Positions 1 through 8,880 of a stretch of DNA of 64,000 nt are shown here, one piece after another (positions within the stretch are counted from its first letter, which is position 1; each line of letters opens with the position of its first letter). A model generated the notes under the pieces. The model had not been told where the DNA came from, searched no databases, and was given only the letters and a program-made list of their open reading frames with translations. The DNA comes from [Flexibacter] sp. ATCC 35103 (GTDB taxonomy: Bacteria > Bacteroidota > Bacteroidia > Flavobacteriales > Flavobacteriaceae): assembly GCF_001975985.1 (NCBI RefSeq), contig NZ_MTQF01000010.1, positions 239,062 to 303,061 of the forward strand, in the 5' to 3' direction. The position numbers and the translations under genes were made by a program.

Positions 1-1089
1 ATAGAATTACCGTTTTATGCTAAACTTGCTTTTATACTTGTTAGCTTAATTTCTTTTGCTTTTATATTTTGCCTTGGCAAAGATATTATCACACCAGTAT
101 TAATGGCATTTTTATTTGCCGTATTATTAGTGCCCATTTTTACTTTTTTAAATTCCCGTTTAAAATTCCCCAGACATTTAGCCGCTGCTTGCTGTATTTT
201 ACTTTTTGCAGCTTGTATTGTGGGTATTTTGGTTTTTATTTCGTATCAGGTAAGTGATATTGCAAATGATTTTGACACTATAAAAAAGAATGCTAATAAG
301 TTTATCACAGACATTCATAGATTTGTAAAAGATAATTTTCATGTAAGCATTGGCGAACAAAAAAAATACATTGATACCGTAGCCAAAGATTCTGTACAAA
401 ATGGAAAAGCAACTATAGGTTCTGCTATAGTTTCCATAACCGATTTACTTGTAGATTGCACCATTATTCCTATTTATACTTTTCTGTTCCTTTTATATAA
501 AGATCATTTTATTTTGTTTTTAGCTAAATTGGTTAATAAAGAAGATCATGCAAACCTAAAAGCCATTTTAGGACAAATAAAAGTTTCTATTAATAATTAC
601 ATTGTAAGTCTAATTTTAGAAATGATAGTCGTGTCTGTATTGACAGGTTTAGGGCTTTGGATTATTGGAATCAAATATTTTATCTTATTAGGATTAATAA
701 CTGGAATTCTAAACCTTATACCTTATATTGGTATTTTAATTGCTGGTATTATTACCCTTTTGGCATCATTAACAGGTTCTGGCGAAAGCTCCGTTATACT
801 AGGGATTTTAATTGTAAACATCATCGTTCAATTGATAGACAATAATTTATTAGTGCCTTTAATTATCAATTCTAAAGTAGAAATTAATGCCTTTGTTTCT
901 ATCATGGGAATTATTATTGGTGGTGCAGCTGCCGGGATATCAGGTATGTTTTTAGCCATTCCTCTCTTAGCTATTCTAAAAATCATATTTGACAGAATTG
1001 AATCCTTAGAACCATGGGGTTATCTAATGGGCAATCATATGCCCAGAAAATTTACCTGGAGAATTCGAAAAGCAAAAATCGAAAACTAA
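1..1089 (+). CDS. AI-2E family transporter (UPF0118), 5' end outside the window
   Basis: The reading frame is open from the first base, so the start codon lies upstream and 362 residues are visible. Multiple hydrophobic helices near both ends flank a soluble middle segment (about residues 85-140 of the visible part), the layout of the AI-2E/PerM permease family. The late part has the Gly/Pro-rich membrane segment typical of the family (ILNLIPYIGILIAG). Members have been linked to autoinducer export or ion antiport, but the substrate cannot be read from sequence. The family call is firm, the substrate is not. An internal ATG at 103 would begin inside a transmembrane helix and is not the likely start. 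Confidence 0.85.
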   Translation: MELPFYAKLAFILVSLISFAFIFCLGKDIITPVLMAFLFAVLLVPIFTFLNSRLKFPRHLAAACCILLFAACIVGILVFISYQVSDIANDFDTIKKNANKFITDIHRFVKDNFHVSIGEQKKYIDTVAKDSVQNGKATIGSAIVSITDLLVDCTIIPIYTFLFLLYKDHFILFLAKLVNKEDHANLKAILGQIKVSINNYIVSLILEMIVVSVLTGLGLWIIGIKYFILLGLITGILNLIPYIGILIAGIITLLASLTGSGESSVILGILIVNIIVQLIDNNLLVPLIINSKVEINAFVSIMGIIIGGAAAGISGMFLAIPLLAILKIIFDRIESLEPWGYLMGNHMPRKFTWRIRKAKIEN

Positions 1090-1174
1090 ATAGTACTTAG
1101 ATTTTACAAAAAAGTCTTATTAATTTCTTATATTCATACTATATATCAACTTTAAGCCAGCCATCAATTATCTA

Positions 1175-3004
1175 ATGTTTGTAAACAAAAAAATAGTCGT
1201 TTTTATTTTGTTATGCTTTTGCTTACAAGGCACCTATGCTCAGACTGATAAATCGAAAAAGGATACAAGCAATAAAAAAGACAGCACAGAAGTTTATACA
1301 AAAATTAAAAATTATTCAAAAAAGAATAAATTTACGCAAACCCTTCATAAACTATTTTTCAGAACAGCAAAAACCAAAAAAAAGGAACAAATTCTTGTAC
1401 AAAATGACACTACCAATTTTAATGGTAAAATTATCAGGAACATTAATATCGTAACCCTTGATCCTTTTGGGCATTCTATTTCTGACACGACCCAAATGCC
1501 GAAAAATTGGGGAGAAAGAACAGGAAACAGACTGCATTTGAAAACAAAAAAAATCGCAATCTATAATCTGCTGTTATTTAAAAGAAATTCAGCTTATAAT
1601 ACTTATAAAGTACAGGAATCTGAGCGTTTGATACGTTCTCAGAAATATGTAACAGCAGTTAGAATAACGAACAAACTTGCAGGCGCAGCATCAGATTCTG
1701 TAGATGTTACGATTCGTGTTCTGGATTCCTGGAGTACAATACCAAAATTTTCGATCTCTAGTAATCGTGTTTCTCTCGGGTTTAAAGAAAAAGACTTTTT
1801 TGGCTCAGGACAGCAATTGGAATATCGTTTTACAAACAGGTTTGATGATGGACGAAATGCTAATGAAGTTACCTATACCGTTCCTAATATTAAAAATACT
1901 TATATCGGAACGACGCTTTATTATAATATGGATCTTGACAATAATTATACTAAAAGCATCAATATAGAACGGCTCTTTTATTCCCCGCTTACAAAATGGG
2001 CCGGAGGAGCTTATGTGGGGCAGATTTTTAGACGGGATACTTTACAGGCGCCGGATATGACTTATGCCTATCAGCCTTTTAAAAATAATTTTCAGGATTT
2101 ATGGGCTGGACATGCTTCAAAAGTATTTGAAGATGAAAACGGTATAACAAACCTGGTTGCCAGCGGACGTTTTCTAAATGTTAATTATAGCGAAAGTCCG
2201 TCTGAACTTTATGATCCAACAAATTTTTATTCAGATGAGAAATTTATTTTTACAGGAATTGGGCTTAACAGGCGTAAATTTATAAAAGAAACTTACCTTT
2301 TTAGAAATGGACAAGTTGAAGATGTACCGATAGGCCGAATTTATGGGGTTACTTTTGGATATCAATACAAGAATGCATTTTGGAGGCCTTATGTTGGGGC
2401 ACAATTTTCTTTTGGAAATTATTACAGATGGGGATTTCTAAGTATGAATTTTGAAGCCGGAACCTTCTTTCATCAATCAAAAACATATCAAACCGCTTTT
2501 TTGATGGAAACCAATTATTTTACAAAACTCTACAAAATAGGCAATTGGAAACTCAGACAATTTGTAAATCCAAAATTTGTTATAGGTGCAAATCGTGAAG
2601 CTATTATTGGTGATCAACTGAATATCAACGAACAAAATGGTTTAGCTGGATTCAACAGCGCAATATACGGAACAAATAAGATGGTTTTGTCACTGCAAAC
2701 CCAAAGCTATTCTCCTCATGCGCTTTGGGGATTTCGTATGAACCCGTTTTTTAATTATTCGATTGCCGTATTAGGAAGTCCCAATAATGCTATGGGAAGA
2801 AATAAAGCATATCAAAAAATCACTTTAGGTTTATTGATCAGCAATGATTACCTGGTATTCAGTTCGTTTCAGCTTTCTATTTCCTACTACCCTACTATTC
2901 CATATCAGGGTGATAATGTATTTAAAACAAATACTTTTGAAACCACTGATTTTGGCTTGCAAAATTTTGAGCTTGCAAAACCAAGAGCTGTAGAATACAG
3001 ATAA
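1175..3004 (+). CDS. BamA/TamA-like outer-membrane beta-barrel protein
   Basis: 609 residues with a signal peptide (about 1-22, ending TYAQ), then a Lys-rich linker to about residue 75. A POTRA-like segment follows at about 95-190, then a long region of alternating aromatic/polar strands ending in tyrosine-rich strands, as expected for a 16-strand barrel. It resembles the surface-antigen (Omp85) family in overall plan but is shorter than BamA, with at most one or two POTRA units. The likely location is the outer membrane. Whether it inserts or secretes proteins, or belongs to a Bacteroidetes-specific barrel family, is not decidable here. It stands alone, 85 bases after the permease. Confidence 0.7.
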   Translation: MFVNKKIVVFILLCFCLQGTYAQTDKSKKDTSNKKDSTEVYTKIKNYSKKNKFTQTLHKLFFRTAKTKKKEQILVQNDTTNFNGKIIRNINIVTLDPFGHSISDTTQMPKNWGERTGNRLHLKTKKIAIYNLLLFKRNSAYNTYKVQESERLIRSQKYVTAVRITNKLAGAASDSVDVTIRVLDSWSTIPKFSISSNRVSLGFKEKDFFGSGQQLEYRFTNRFDDGRNANEVTYTVPNIKNTYIGTTLYYNMDLDNNYTKSINIERLFYSPLTKWAGGAYVGQIFRRDTLQAPDMTYAYQPFKNNFQDLWAGHASKVFEDENGITNLVASGRFLNVNYSESPSELYDPTNFYSDEKFIFTGIGLNRRKFIKETYLFRNGQVEDVPIGRIYGVTFGYQYKNAFWRPYVGAQFSFGNYYRWGFLSMNFEAGTFFHQSKTYQTAFLMETNYFTKLYKIGNWKLRQFVNPKFVIGANREAIIGDQLNINEQNGLAGFNSAIYGTNKMVLSLQTQSYSPHALWGFRMNPFFNYSIAVLGSPNNAMGRNKAYQKITLGLLISNDYLVFSSFQLSISYYPTIPYQGDNVFKTNTFETTDFGLQNFELAKPRAVEYR

Positions 3005-3038
3005 TAATTTTACTTTTTTTTATAAAATTTAAACTTAC

Positions 3039-3050
3039 GAAAACGTTTTC
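3039..3050. promoter_or_regulatory. Perfect 12-bp palindrome of LacI-operator type
   Basis: GAAAACGTTTTC is a perfect dyad with a central CG, the form of LacI-family operators. A near copy lies at 56334-56345 beside the GH31/glycogen genes. It sits between the stop of the barrel protein and the His-rich secreted protein gene. Function is inferred only from shape. Confidence 0.35.
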
Positions 3051-3138
3051 AAAATCAAAACTTTACGGAATAATCAAACAGATTACACTCGTTAAAATAC
3101 ATCATTAACCCGACCAACTACATTTTGTTTTTCATTTT

Positions 3139-3154
3139 TGGCACAGTATATGAA
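3139..3154 (+). promoter_or_regulatory. Candidate sigma-54-like promoter
   Basis: TGGCAC followed by AGTAT and ATGAA keeps the sigma-54 GG-N10 spacing but has GA instead of GC at the -12 element. It lies 42 bases before the start of the His-rich secreted protein gene. No TAnnTTTG box is better placed. The call rests on one good and one imperfect half. Confidence 0.4.
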
Positions 3155-3196
3155 TATCCCTAAACAGGAATAACATTAACATTAAAACTAGAAAAA

Positions 3197-3715
3197 ATGA
3201 AAACAATAAAAATAGCAATCGTAGGTTTATTTCTTTTGGTTGCAAGTGCCACACAAGCTCAGGTATCTATAAATGTTAACATAGGATCTCCTCCGGCATG
3301 GGGACCACAGGGATATTCTGAAATGGAATACTACTATTTGCCAGACATTGAAGCCTATTATGATGTAAGAGCTTCGCAGTTTATTTATTTTGGAGGAGGA
3401 AGATGGGTTAGAACAACTTACTTACCAAGACAATATAGAAATTACGATTTATACGGAGGGTATAAAGTAGTTTTGACTGATTACCACGGAAGAACTCCTT
3501 ATACTTACTTTGATCGTCACAGAGTAAGATATTACAAAGGGTATCACGGAGCTCCTCAAAGACCTTACAGACCAAGAGAAGTTTACGGATATAATGAACG
3601 TCCTCACAAAGAGTACAGACATGATAACAGACATCACGATAAGCATGATAAACATGACAGACATGATAGAGACGATAGACACGATCACGATGATCACCAC
3701 GGAGGAAGAAGATAA
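3197..3715 (+). CDS. Secreted protein with His/Asp-rich tail
   Basis: 172 residues. A clear signal peptide (about 1-21, ending TQAQ) is followed by a Tyr/Pro/Gly-rich body with repeated aromatic-glycine patterns, and by a last third made almost entirely of His, Asp, Arg and Lys (from about residue 135, motifs HDKHDK, DRHDHDDHH). The body resembles small flavobacterial envelope proteins of unknown function. The tail could bind divalent metals (Zn, Ni, Cu) or interact with charged polymers; that is inference from composition only. It is a single gene with its own candidate promoter and a strong terminator directly behind it. Confidence 0.75.
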   Translation: MKTIKIAIVGLFLLVASATQAQVSINVNIGSPPAWGPQGYSEMEYYYLPDIEAYYDVRASQFIYFGGGRWVRTTYLPRQYRNYDLYGGYKVVLTDYHGRTPYTYFDRHRVRYYKGYHGAPQRPYRPREVYGYNERPHKEYRHDNRHHDKHDKHDRHDRDDRHDHDDHHGGRR

Positions 3716-3735
3716 TTTTTCTAAATAAATTTTCA

Positions 3736-3771
3736 AAAGAGACTATCAATATTTTGATAGTCTCTTTTTTT
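3736..3771 (+). terminator. Rho-independent terminator
   Basis: A 14-bp near-perfect stem (AAAGAGACTATCAA and its complement) with a short loop is followed by a T run. It sits 20 bases after the stop of the His-rich protein gene. Confidence 0.9.
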
Positions 3772-3850
3772 ATGAGTTTTATTAATGAAAAAGGAAATCA
3801 ATAACCAAACATTAACATTTCATTTAATTAGTCTTCAAAAATATAATTAG

Positions 3851-3858
3851 TATTTTTG
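3851..3858 (+). promoter_or_regulatory. -7 box (TATTTTTG) of the PIG-L operon
   Basis: Matches the Bacteroidetes TAnnTTTG consensus and lies 27 bases before the ATG at 3886. A possible in-frame TTG start at 3856 falls inside this box, which supports the ATG at 3886 as the real start. No convincing -33 TTG is seen. Confidence 0.5.
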
Positions 3859-3885
3859 AAGCTCTTTCAAACATTTAACTATACT

Positions 3886-6417
3886 ATGCGAAAAATTCAG
3901 ATCCAGATTCTTCTTATTTTTTTAACAGGGATTTCCATTTCTTTTGCGCAACAACCACAAAAACCAAGTTCAGTAGAAATTTACAATCAAATCAAAAAAT
4001 TAAATTTTTTAGGTTCAGTCTTATATGTTGCCGCCCATCCTGACGACGAAAATACACGTTTGATTGCGTGTATGGCAAATGAAATGAATGCCAGAACAGG
4101 TTATTTATCACTAACACGCGGTGATGGAGGCCAGAATTTGATTGGTCCGCAATTGCGCGAATTGTTAGGTGTTATAAGAACTCAGGAATTAATTGAAGCT
4201 AGAAAAATTGATGGCGGTGAACAGTTTTTTTCACGTGCGAATGATTTTGGTTACTCAAAAAATCCAGACGAAACCCTTGAAATCTGGGATAAAGATAAGG
4301 TTCTTGCTGATGTAATCTGGACCATTAGAAAATTTCAGCCGGATGTGATCATCAATAGATTTGATCATCGCTCTCCGGGTACAACACACGGACATCATAC
4401 ATCATCAGCAATGTTGAGTGTAGAAAGCTTTAAACTCACAAACGATCCCAAAATATATCCCGACCAATTAAAATATGTGAAACCATGGCAGGTAAAACGT
4501 CAGTTTTTTAATCCATCATGGTGGTTTTACGGAAGCCAGGAAAAATTTGATGCCGCTAATAAATCTAAATTCACCAAATTAGAAACCGGAGTTTATTATA
4601 ACGGAATTGGAAAATCGAATCAGGAAATTGCTGCTTTAAGCAGAAGCCGTCATCAATCGCAAGGTTTTGGAAGTACTGGTGCAAGAGGTCAGGAAACCGA
4701 ATATCTGGAACTTATAAATGGTGATAATCCTAAAGAACGTGATAATTTATTTGATGGAATTGACACTTCATGGAACCGTGTTAAAAACGGAAAACCAATT
4801 GGAGATTTAATTACCGCTATTATCTCAAAATATGATTTTAGTAATCCATCAGCGAGTATTCCGGATTTAGTAAAAGCCTATTCTATGATTGAAGCGCTTG
4901 AAGATGACCACTGGAAATCTTTAAAGTCTGCTGCAATAAAAAATATAATTGCATCTTGTTCAGGATTGTATCTTGAAGCTGTGGCAAGCGAACAGGAAGC
5001 AACTCCGGGAAGTACCATTAAATTAAGTCTTGAAGCCATTAACAGATCTCCTGTTGATATGCAATTGACAAGTGTAACGTCATTACCTGATAATAAAAAC
5101 ACTACTCAGAATATTGTATTAAAAAACAATAACGATCAAAAAATAAATTTACAAATTCAATTGCCCGGCAATATTGAATATACGCAGCCTTATTGGCTAA
5201 AAGAAAAAGCCAGCGTTGGGATGTATACGGTTTCAAATCAGGAAAATATTGGAATTCCGGATATTATAAGACAAGTAAAAGTACTTTTTAATATCAGCAT
5301 AAATGGTATTGAAATTCCTTTTGAGCGTACCGTTGTTTATAAATACAATGATGGCGTAAAAGGCGAAATGTACAATTTTCTGGATATTGTGCCTGAAGTA
5401 ACTACTTCGATCTTAGAAAGAGTATTGATTTTTGGAAACACAAAAAGCAAAATGATTCCTGTAAAAGTACGCGCAGGAAAAGATGGCATTAAAGGAAATT
5501 TACAATTAGAATTACCTAGAAGCTGGAGTGTTTCTCCTAAAGAAATTCCTTTTGTTTTAGAGAAAAAAGGAAACGAGCAAATCTTTTATTTTGAGGTTAC
5601 GCCGCCTGTAAACCCTGAAGAAGCAGTTGCAAAAAGCATAGCAATAGTCGATAACAAACGCTTTGATAAAGATGAAACTATTATTGATTACGGCCATATA
5701 ACCAAACAAATGGTCCTAAAACCAGCTGAATCAAAATGCATTAGAATAGACTTAAAAACAAATGGCGATGCTATTGCTTATATTATGGGTGCCGGTGATG
5801 AAGTCCCGGAAAGCCTGGCTCAAATGGGATATAAAGTCACAATCATAAAACCGGAAGAAATTACGCCAGAAAAACTGGATTCATTTAATGTAGTTATGAC
5901 CGGAGTTCGTGCTTACAATACCGTAAATGCCTTGGCACACAAGCAAAATATCCTTTTTAATTTTGTAAAAAGCGGTAAAAATATGATTGTGCAATACAAT
6001 ACATATGGCAAAACCGTTACCGATCAAATTGCGCCATATCCTTTAAAAATTTCAAATGATCGTGTCACTGAAGAAAACGCCAAAGTTACTTTTCTCGCAC
6101 CTAATCATCCTGTTTTAAATACACCAAACAAAATAAGCTCAAAAGATTTCGAAGGCTGGACACAAGAACAGGGTCTATATTATCCGGATCAATACGATTC
6201 TGCCTTCACTCCTATTATATCATCACACGATAAAGGTGAATCTCCAAAAAATGGTGCCTTATTGGTAGCGCCGTATGGAAAAGGATATTACATTTACACT
6301 GGTTTGAGCTTTTTTAGAGAATTGCCCGAAGGTGTTGCCGGAGCGTACCGATTATTATCGAACATGATCTCTTTAAAACAGCCAGTTGAAGCTCCAAAAC
6401 AAGAAATTAAGAAATAA
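3886..6417 (+). CDS. PIG-L (LmbE) family N-deacetylase, two-domain, secreted
   Basis: 843 residues from the ATG at 3886. The signal peptide (about 1-21, ending SFAQ) predicts export. The N-terminal third carries the zinc motif AAHPDDE (His51, Asp53, Asp54) and a later HGHHTSS segment that should supply the remaining zinc histidine. These define PIG-L/LmbE de-N-acetylases acting on N-acetylated sugars. After about residue 280 comes a long all-beta linker, and the C-terminal ~230 residues look like a ThuA/glutamine-amidotransferase-like alpha/beta domain (AYIMGAGDEVPE...). The gene is followed closely by a 35-residue membrane peptide and a sodium:solute symporter, suggesting extracellular deacetylation coupled to uptake of the product. 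The exact glycoside is unknown. Confidence 0.85.
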   Translation: MRKIQIQILLIFLTGISISFAQQPQKPSSVEIYNQIKKLNFLGSVLYVAAHPDDENTRLIACMANEMNARTGYLSLTRGDGGQNLIGPQLRELLGVIRTQELIEARKIDGGEQFFSRANDFGYSKNPDETLEIWDKDKVLADVIWTIRKFQPDVIINRFDHRSPGTTHGHHTSSAMLSVESFKLTNDPKIYPDQLKYVKPWQVKRQFFNPSWWFYGSQEKFDAANKSKFTKLETGVYYNGIGKSNQEIAALSRSRHQSQGFGSTGARGQETEYLELINGDNPKERDNLFDGIDTSWNRVKNGKPIGDLITAIISKYDFSNPSASIPDLVKAYSMIEALEDDHWKSLKSAAIKNIIASCSGLYLEAVASEQEATPGSTIKLSLEAINRSPVDMQLTSVTSLPDNKNTTQNIVLKNNNDQKINLQIQLPGNIEYTQPYWLKEKASVGMYTVSNQENIGIPDIIRQVKVLFNISINGIEIPFERTVVYKYNDGVKGEMYNFLDIVPEVTTSILERVLIFGNTKSKMIPVKVRAGKDGIKGNLQLELPRSWSVSPKEIPFVLEKKGNEQIFYFEVTPPVNPEEAVAKSIAIVDNKRFDKDETIIDYGHITKQMVLKPAESKCIRIDLKTNGDAIAYIMGAGDEVPESLAQMGYKVTIIKPEEITPEKLDSFNVVMTGVRAYNTVNALAHKQNILFNFVKSGKNMIVQYNTYGKTVTDQIAPYPLKISNDRVTEENAKVTFLAPNHPVLNTPNKISSKDFEGWTQEQGLYYPDQYDSAFTPIISSHDKGESPKNGALLVAPYGKGYYIYTGLSFFRELPEGVAGAYRLLSNMISLKQPVEAPKQEIKK

Positions 6418-6429
6418 AATATTCAGATT

Positions 6430-6537
6430 ATGGAAGCTAAAAAAACAAAAAAATGGAAAAAAAGCTACACTTACGTTTTGGTAGCTAACGCAATTTACAT
6501 TGTGATTTTTTTCTTAATCATGCAATTATACTCATAA
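6430..6537 (+). CDS. 35-residue single-helix membrane peptide
   Basis: An ATG at 6430 opens 35 codons: a basic N-terminus (MEAKKTKKWKKS) and then one hydrophobic helix (about residues 14-33). It begins 12 bases after the deacetylase stop and ends 3 bases before the symporter ATG, so it is almost certainly translated in the same operon. By analogy, some SSS transporters have small membrane partners (YhdT beside PanF, DUF485 beside ActP), so a symporter subunit or assembly factor is a reasonable inference. It matches no family I can name with certainty. Confidence 0.7.
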   Translation: MEAKKTKKWKKSYTYVLVANAIYIVIFFLIMQLYS

Positions 6538-6540
6538 CCT

Positions 6541-8265
6541 ATGCAACTATTTGATTGGATCGTACTTATTGTTACACTTTTATTTATTGTTGGGTACGGC
6601 TCCTGGAAAACTAAAGGAAGTAAAAACGTCGAGGATTTTATTTTAGGAAACAATGAAACTCCATGGTATACTGTTGGGCTTTCCGTAATGGCGACACAAG
6701 CCAGTGCCATTACCTTTTTGTCAACTCCGGGACAAGCTTATCATGACGGAATGGGTTTTGTGCAATTCTATTTTGGGTTGCCAATTGCTATGATTGTTAT
6801 TTGTTTGACCTTTATTCCGTTATATCATAAAAATAAAGTCTTTACCGCTTATGAATTTCTAGAGAAACGATTTGACCTTAAAACACGTTCTCTCGCAGCA
6901 ATTCTGTTTCTGGTTCAAAGAGGTTTAGGAACCGGGCTTACCATTTATGCTCCGGCAATTATTCTATCAGCTCTTTTAGGCTGGAATTTGACTTTAATGA
7001 ACATCATGATTGGTGTTCTGGTAATTATTTACACATTTTCAGGCGGAACAAAGGCGGTGAACGTGACTCAGAAACAACAAATGTTTGTGATTATGTCCGG
7101 AATGTTTATTACATTTTTCCTGATTTTGCATTATTTACCAAATGATATGACTTTTACAAGTGCATTGCATATTGCCGGTGCAAATGATAAAATGAATATT
7201 GTAGATTTCTCTTTTAATCCGGAAGAAAAATATACTTTCTGGAGCGGTATTACTGGTGGTTTTTTCCTTGCCCTCGCCTATTTTGGAACTGATCAGTCTC
7301 AGGTTGGGCGCTATTTATCAGGGAAATCAGTTCGCGAAAGCCAAATGGGTTTGATCATGAACGGACTTTTAAAAGTGCCAATGCAATTCTTTATTTTGTT
7401 AACCGGAGTTATGGTTTTTGTGTTTTTTCAGTTTAATCCTGTTCCGTTAAATTTTAATCCGAATAATAAGATTGTCATTGAAAAATCAGCTTATAAAGAA
7501 GAATATCATGCTTTAGAGAAAAAGCTAAGCACACTTTCAGAAGATAAAAAAGTAATTAATTTATTGTACATCGATCAGCTCAATCAGGATTTTGACAATC
7601 CTATTTTGCGAAAAGAATTAGTTACGCTGTCTAATAAAGAAAAAGACCTGCGTGATCGTGCGAAAGAAATTATATTAAAAGCAGATAGCAATAGCGAAAC
7701 CAACGATAAAGATTATGTGTTTTTTCACTTTATCCTGCATTATTTACCTAAAGGGCTTATTGGTTTATTATTGGCGGTAATTCTTTCAGCTGCAATGTCA
7801 TCAACAGCATCAGGATTAAATGCTTTGGCCTCTACAACGGCGATTGATATTTATAAAAGAAATCTAAAAACCATAAAATCTGAGAAACATTATCTAAACG
7901 CTACTAAATTTTTCACCTTATTCTGGGGAGTTGTAGCCATACTTTTTGCCTGTGTAGGTACTTTGTTTGAAAATTTAATTCAGTTGGTAAATATCATTGG
8001 GTCTATTTTCTACGGTACCGTTTTAGGAATTTTTTTAGTTGGTTTTTATCTGCGTCGTGTAAAAGCAAAAGCTATGTTTTACAGTGCTATAATTAGTCAA
8101 ATGACTATATTTTTTATCTATTACTTTATGATTTACAAACAGGAAAAATTAGGTTATTTATGGCTTAATTTTATTGGAGCAATGCTGACAATTGTATTGT
8201 CATTATTAATGCAGTTTCTGTTTTTTAAAAAAGAACCCAATAATGATGAAGTTGTTTTAGAGTAA
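6541..8265 (+). CDS. Sodium:solute symporter (SSS family)
   Basis: 574 residues with about 13-14 hydrophobic helices. The N-terminal pattern (DWIVLIVTLLFIVGYG, then a Lys/Gly loop and TPWYTVGLSVMATQASAITFLSTPGQAY) is characteristic of SSS-family sodium/sugar symporters, and a later AMSSTASGLNALAS segment matches the conserved sodium-site helix TM8 region. A long hydrophilic insert (about residues 310-390) separates two membrane blocks. It is the last gene of a three-gene operon with a PIG-L deacetylase and a 35-residue peptide, so its substrate may be an amino sugar or deacetylated glycoside (inference). Confidence 0.9.
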   Translation: MQLFDWIVLIVTLLFIVGYGSWKTKGSKNVEDFILGNNETPWYTVGLSVMATQASAITFLSTPGQAYHDGMGFVQFYFGLPIAMIVICLTFIPLYHKNKVFTAYEFLEKRFDLKTRSLAAILFLVQRGLGTGLTIYAPAIILSALLGWNLTLMNIMIGVLVIIYTFSGGTKAVNVTQKQQMFVIMSGMFITFFLILHYLPNDMTFTSALHIAGANDKMNIVDFSFNPEEKYTFWSGITGGFFLALAYFGTDQSQVGRYLSGKSVRESQMGLIMNGLLKVPMQFFILLTGVMVFVFFQFNPVPLNFNPNNKIVIEKSAYKEEYHALEKKLSTLSEDKKVINLLYIDQLNQDFDNPILRKELVTLSNKEKDLRDRAKEIILKADSNSETNDKDYVFFHFILHYLPKGLIGLLLAVILSAAMSSTASGLNALASTTAIDIYKRNLKTIKSEKHYLNATKFFTLFWGVVAILFACVGTLFENLIQLVNIIGSIFYGTVLGIFLVGFYLRRVKAKAMFYSAIISQMTIFFIYYFMIYKQEKLGYLWLNFIGAMLTIVLSLLMQFLFFKKEPNNDEVVLE

Positions 8266-8295
8266 TTTTAAAAAAAAATTAAATAAAAATATTCT

Positions 8296-8664
8296 GTGAA
8301 AAATTTAAAAAATATTTTATTTTTTTATTCTTCTTTTAAAACCAAATCAGGAAGAGTCGAATATGGTATTTATTTTTTAGTAAATGTTTTATTGACTCTT
8401 TTAGCTTTAGATTTATACCGTAACGTAAATTTAAACAATGAAAAAATTCTTAATATATTTTATAGTTGTCTAATTGTATTAGTTACGTTTGTTCCTATGC
8501 AAGCTGTTACAACGCGAAGATTAAGAGACTTGACCGCAAATCCCACTTTTGTTATTTTTAATTTCATCCCTATCCTCAATATAGCTTTCATTATATTTTT
8601 ACTATTGGTGAAAAAAGCAATAACAAGCAAACCCCAGGCGATTAATAAAACAAAAAATTCTTAA
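8296..8664 (+). CDS. DUF805 family membrane protein
   Basis: 122 residues, GTG start. The N-terminus (NILFFYSSFKTKSGRVEYGIYFL) and the TTRRLRDLTANP segment before a hydrophobic pair of helices are the DUF805 signature (small 4-helix inner-membrane proteins such as YhaH/YiaA relatives). It lies 30 bases after the symporter and may be cotranscribed. Function is unknown. Confidence 0.75.
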   Translation: MKNLKNILFFYSSFKTKSGRVEYGIYFLVNVLLTLLALDLYRNVNLNNEKILNIFYSCLIVLVTFVPMQAVTTRRLRDLTANPTFVIFNFIPILNIAFIIFLLLVKKAITSKPQAINKTKNS

Positions 8665-8693
8665 CTCGATTATCTTTTAAAAACAAGATTGGT

Positions 8694-8789
8694 TAGCCCA
8701 GATAGAAGCGTTATTCTTTTTCTTGCTTCTTTAGCAAGGAAAAGATACGAGCGTCCCGAGGCTACGGGAGCTGGAAATAGCTCCTGAAA
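8694..8789 (+). repeat. Dispersed structured element, copy 1
   Basis: Opens TAGCCC and closes GGAAATAGCTCCTGAAA. Inside is a 13-bp near-perfect stem (TCTTTTTCTTGCT with AGCAAGGAAAAGA), then a CCCG/CGGG hairpin and a GAGCT/AGCTC hairpin. Related copies are at 25885-25967 and, inverted, at 37476-37550. It lies in the 482-base gene-free stretch 8665-9146. Confidence 0.7.
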
Positions 8790-8880
8790 ATTCTAATTCA
8801 AAAATTTATTACTTTAACCTTGTCCTAAACCATCATTCTTAGATTATAAAATATATTTTTAATTATTCTACAGCTTTTTT

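Noticed and set aside
3408..3749. Antisense frames over the His-rich secreted protein gene
   Set aside because: They mirror the low-complexity His/Asp codons of the real gene and run into its terminator.
3856..3885. TTG start 30 bases upstream for the PIG-L protein
   Set aside because: It lies inside the -7 promoter box, and the ATG at 3886 gives a clean signal peptide.
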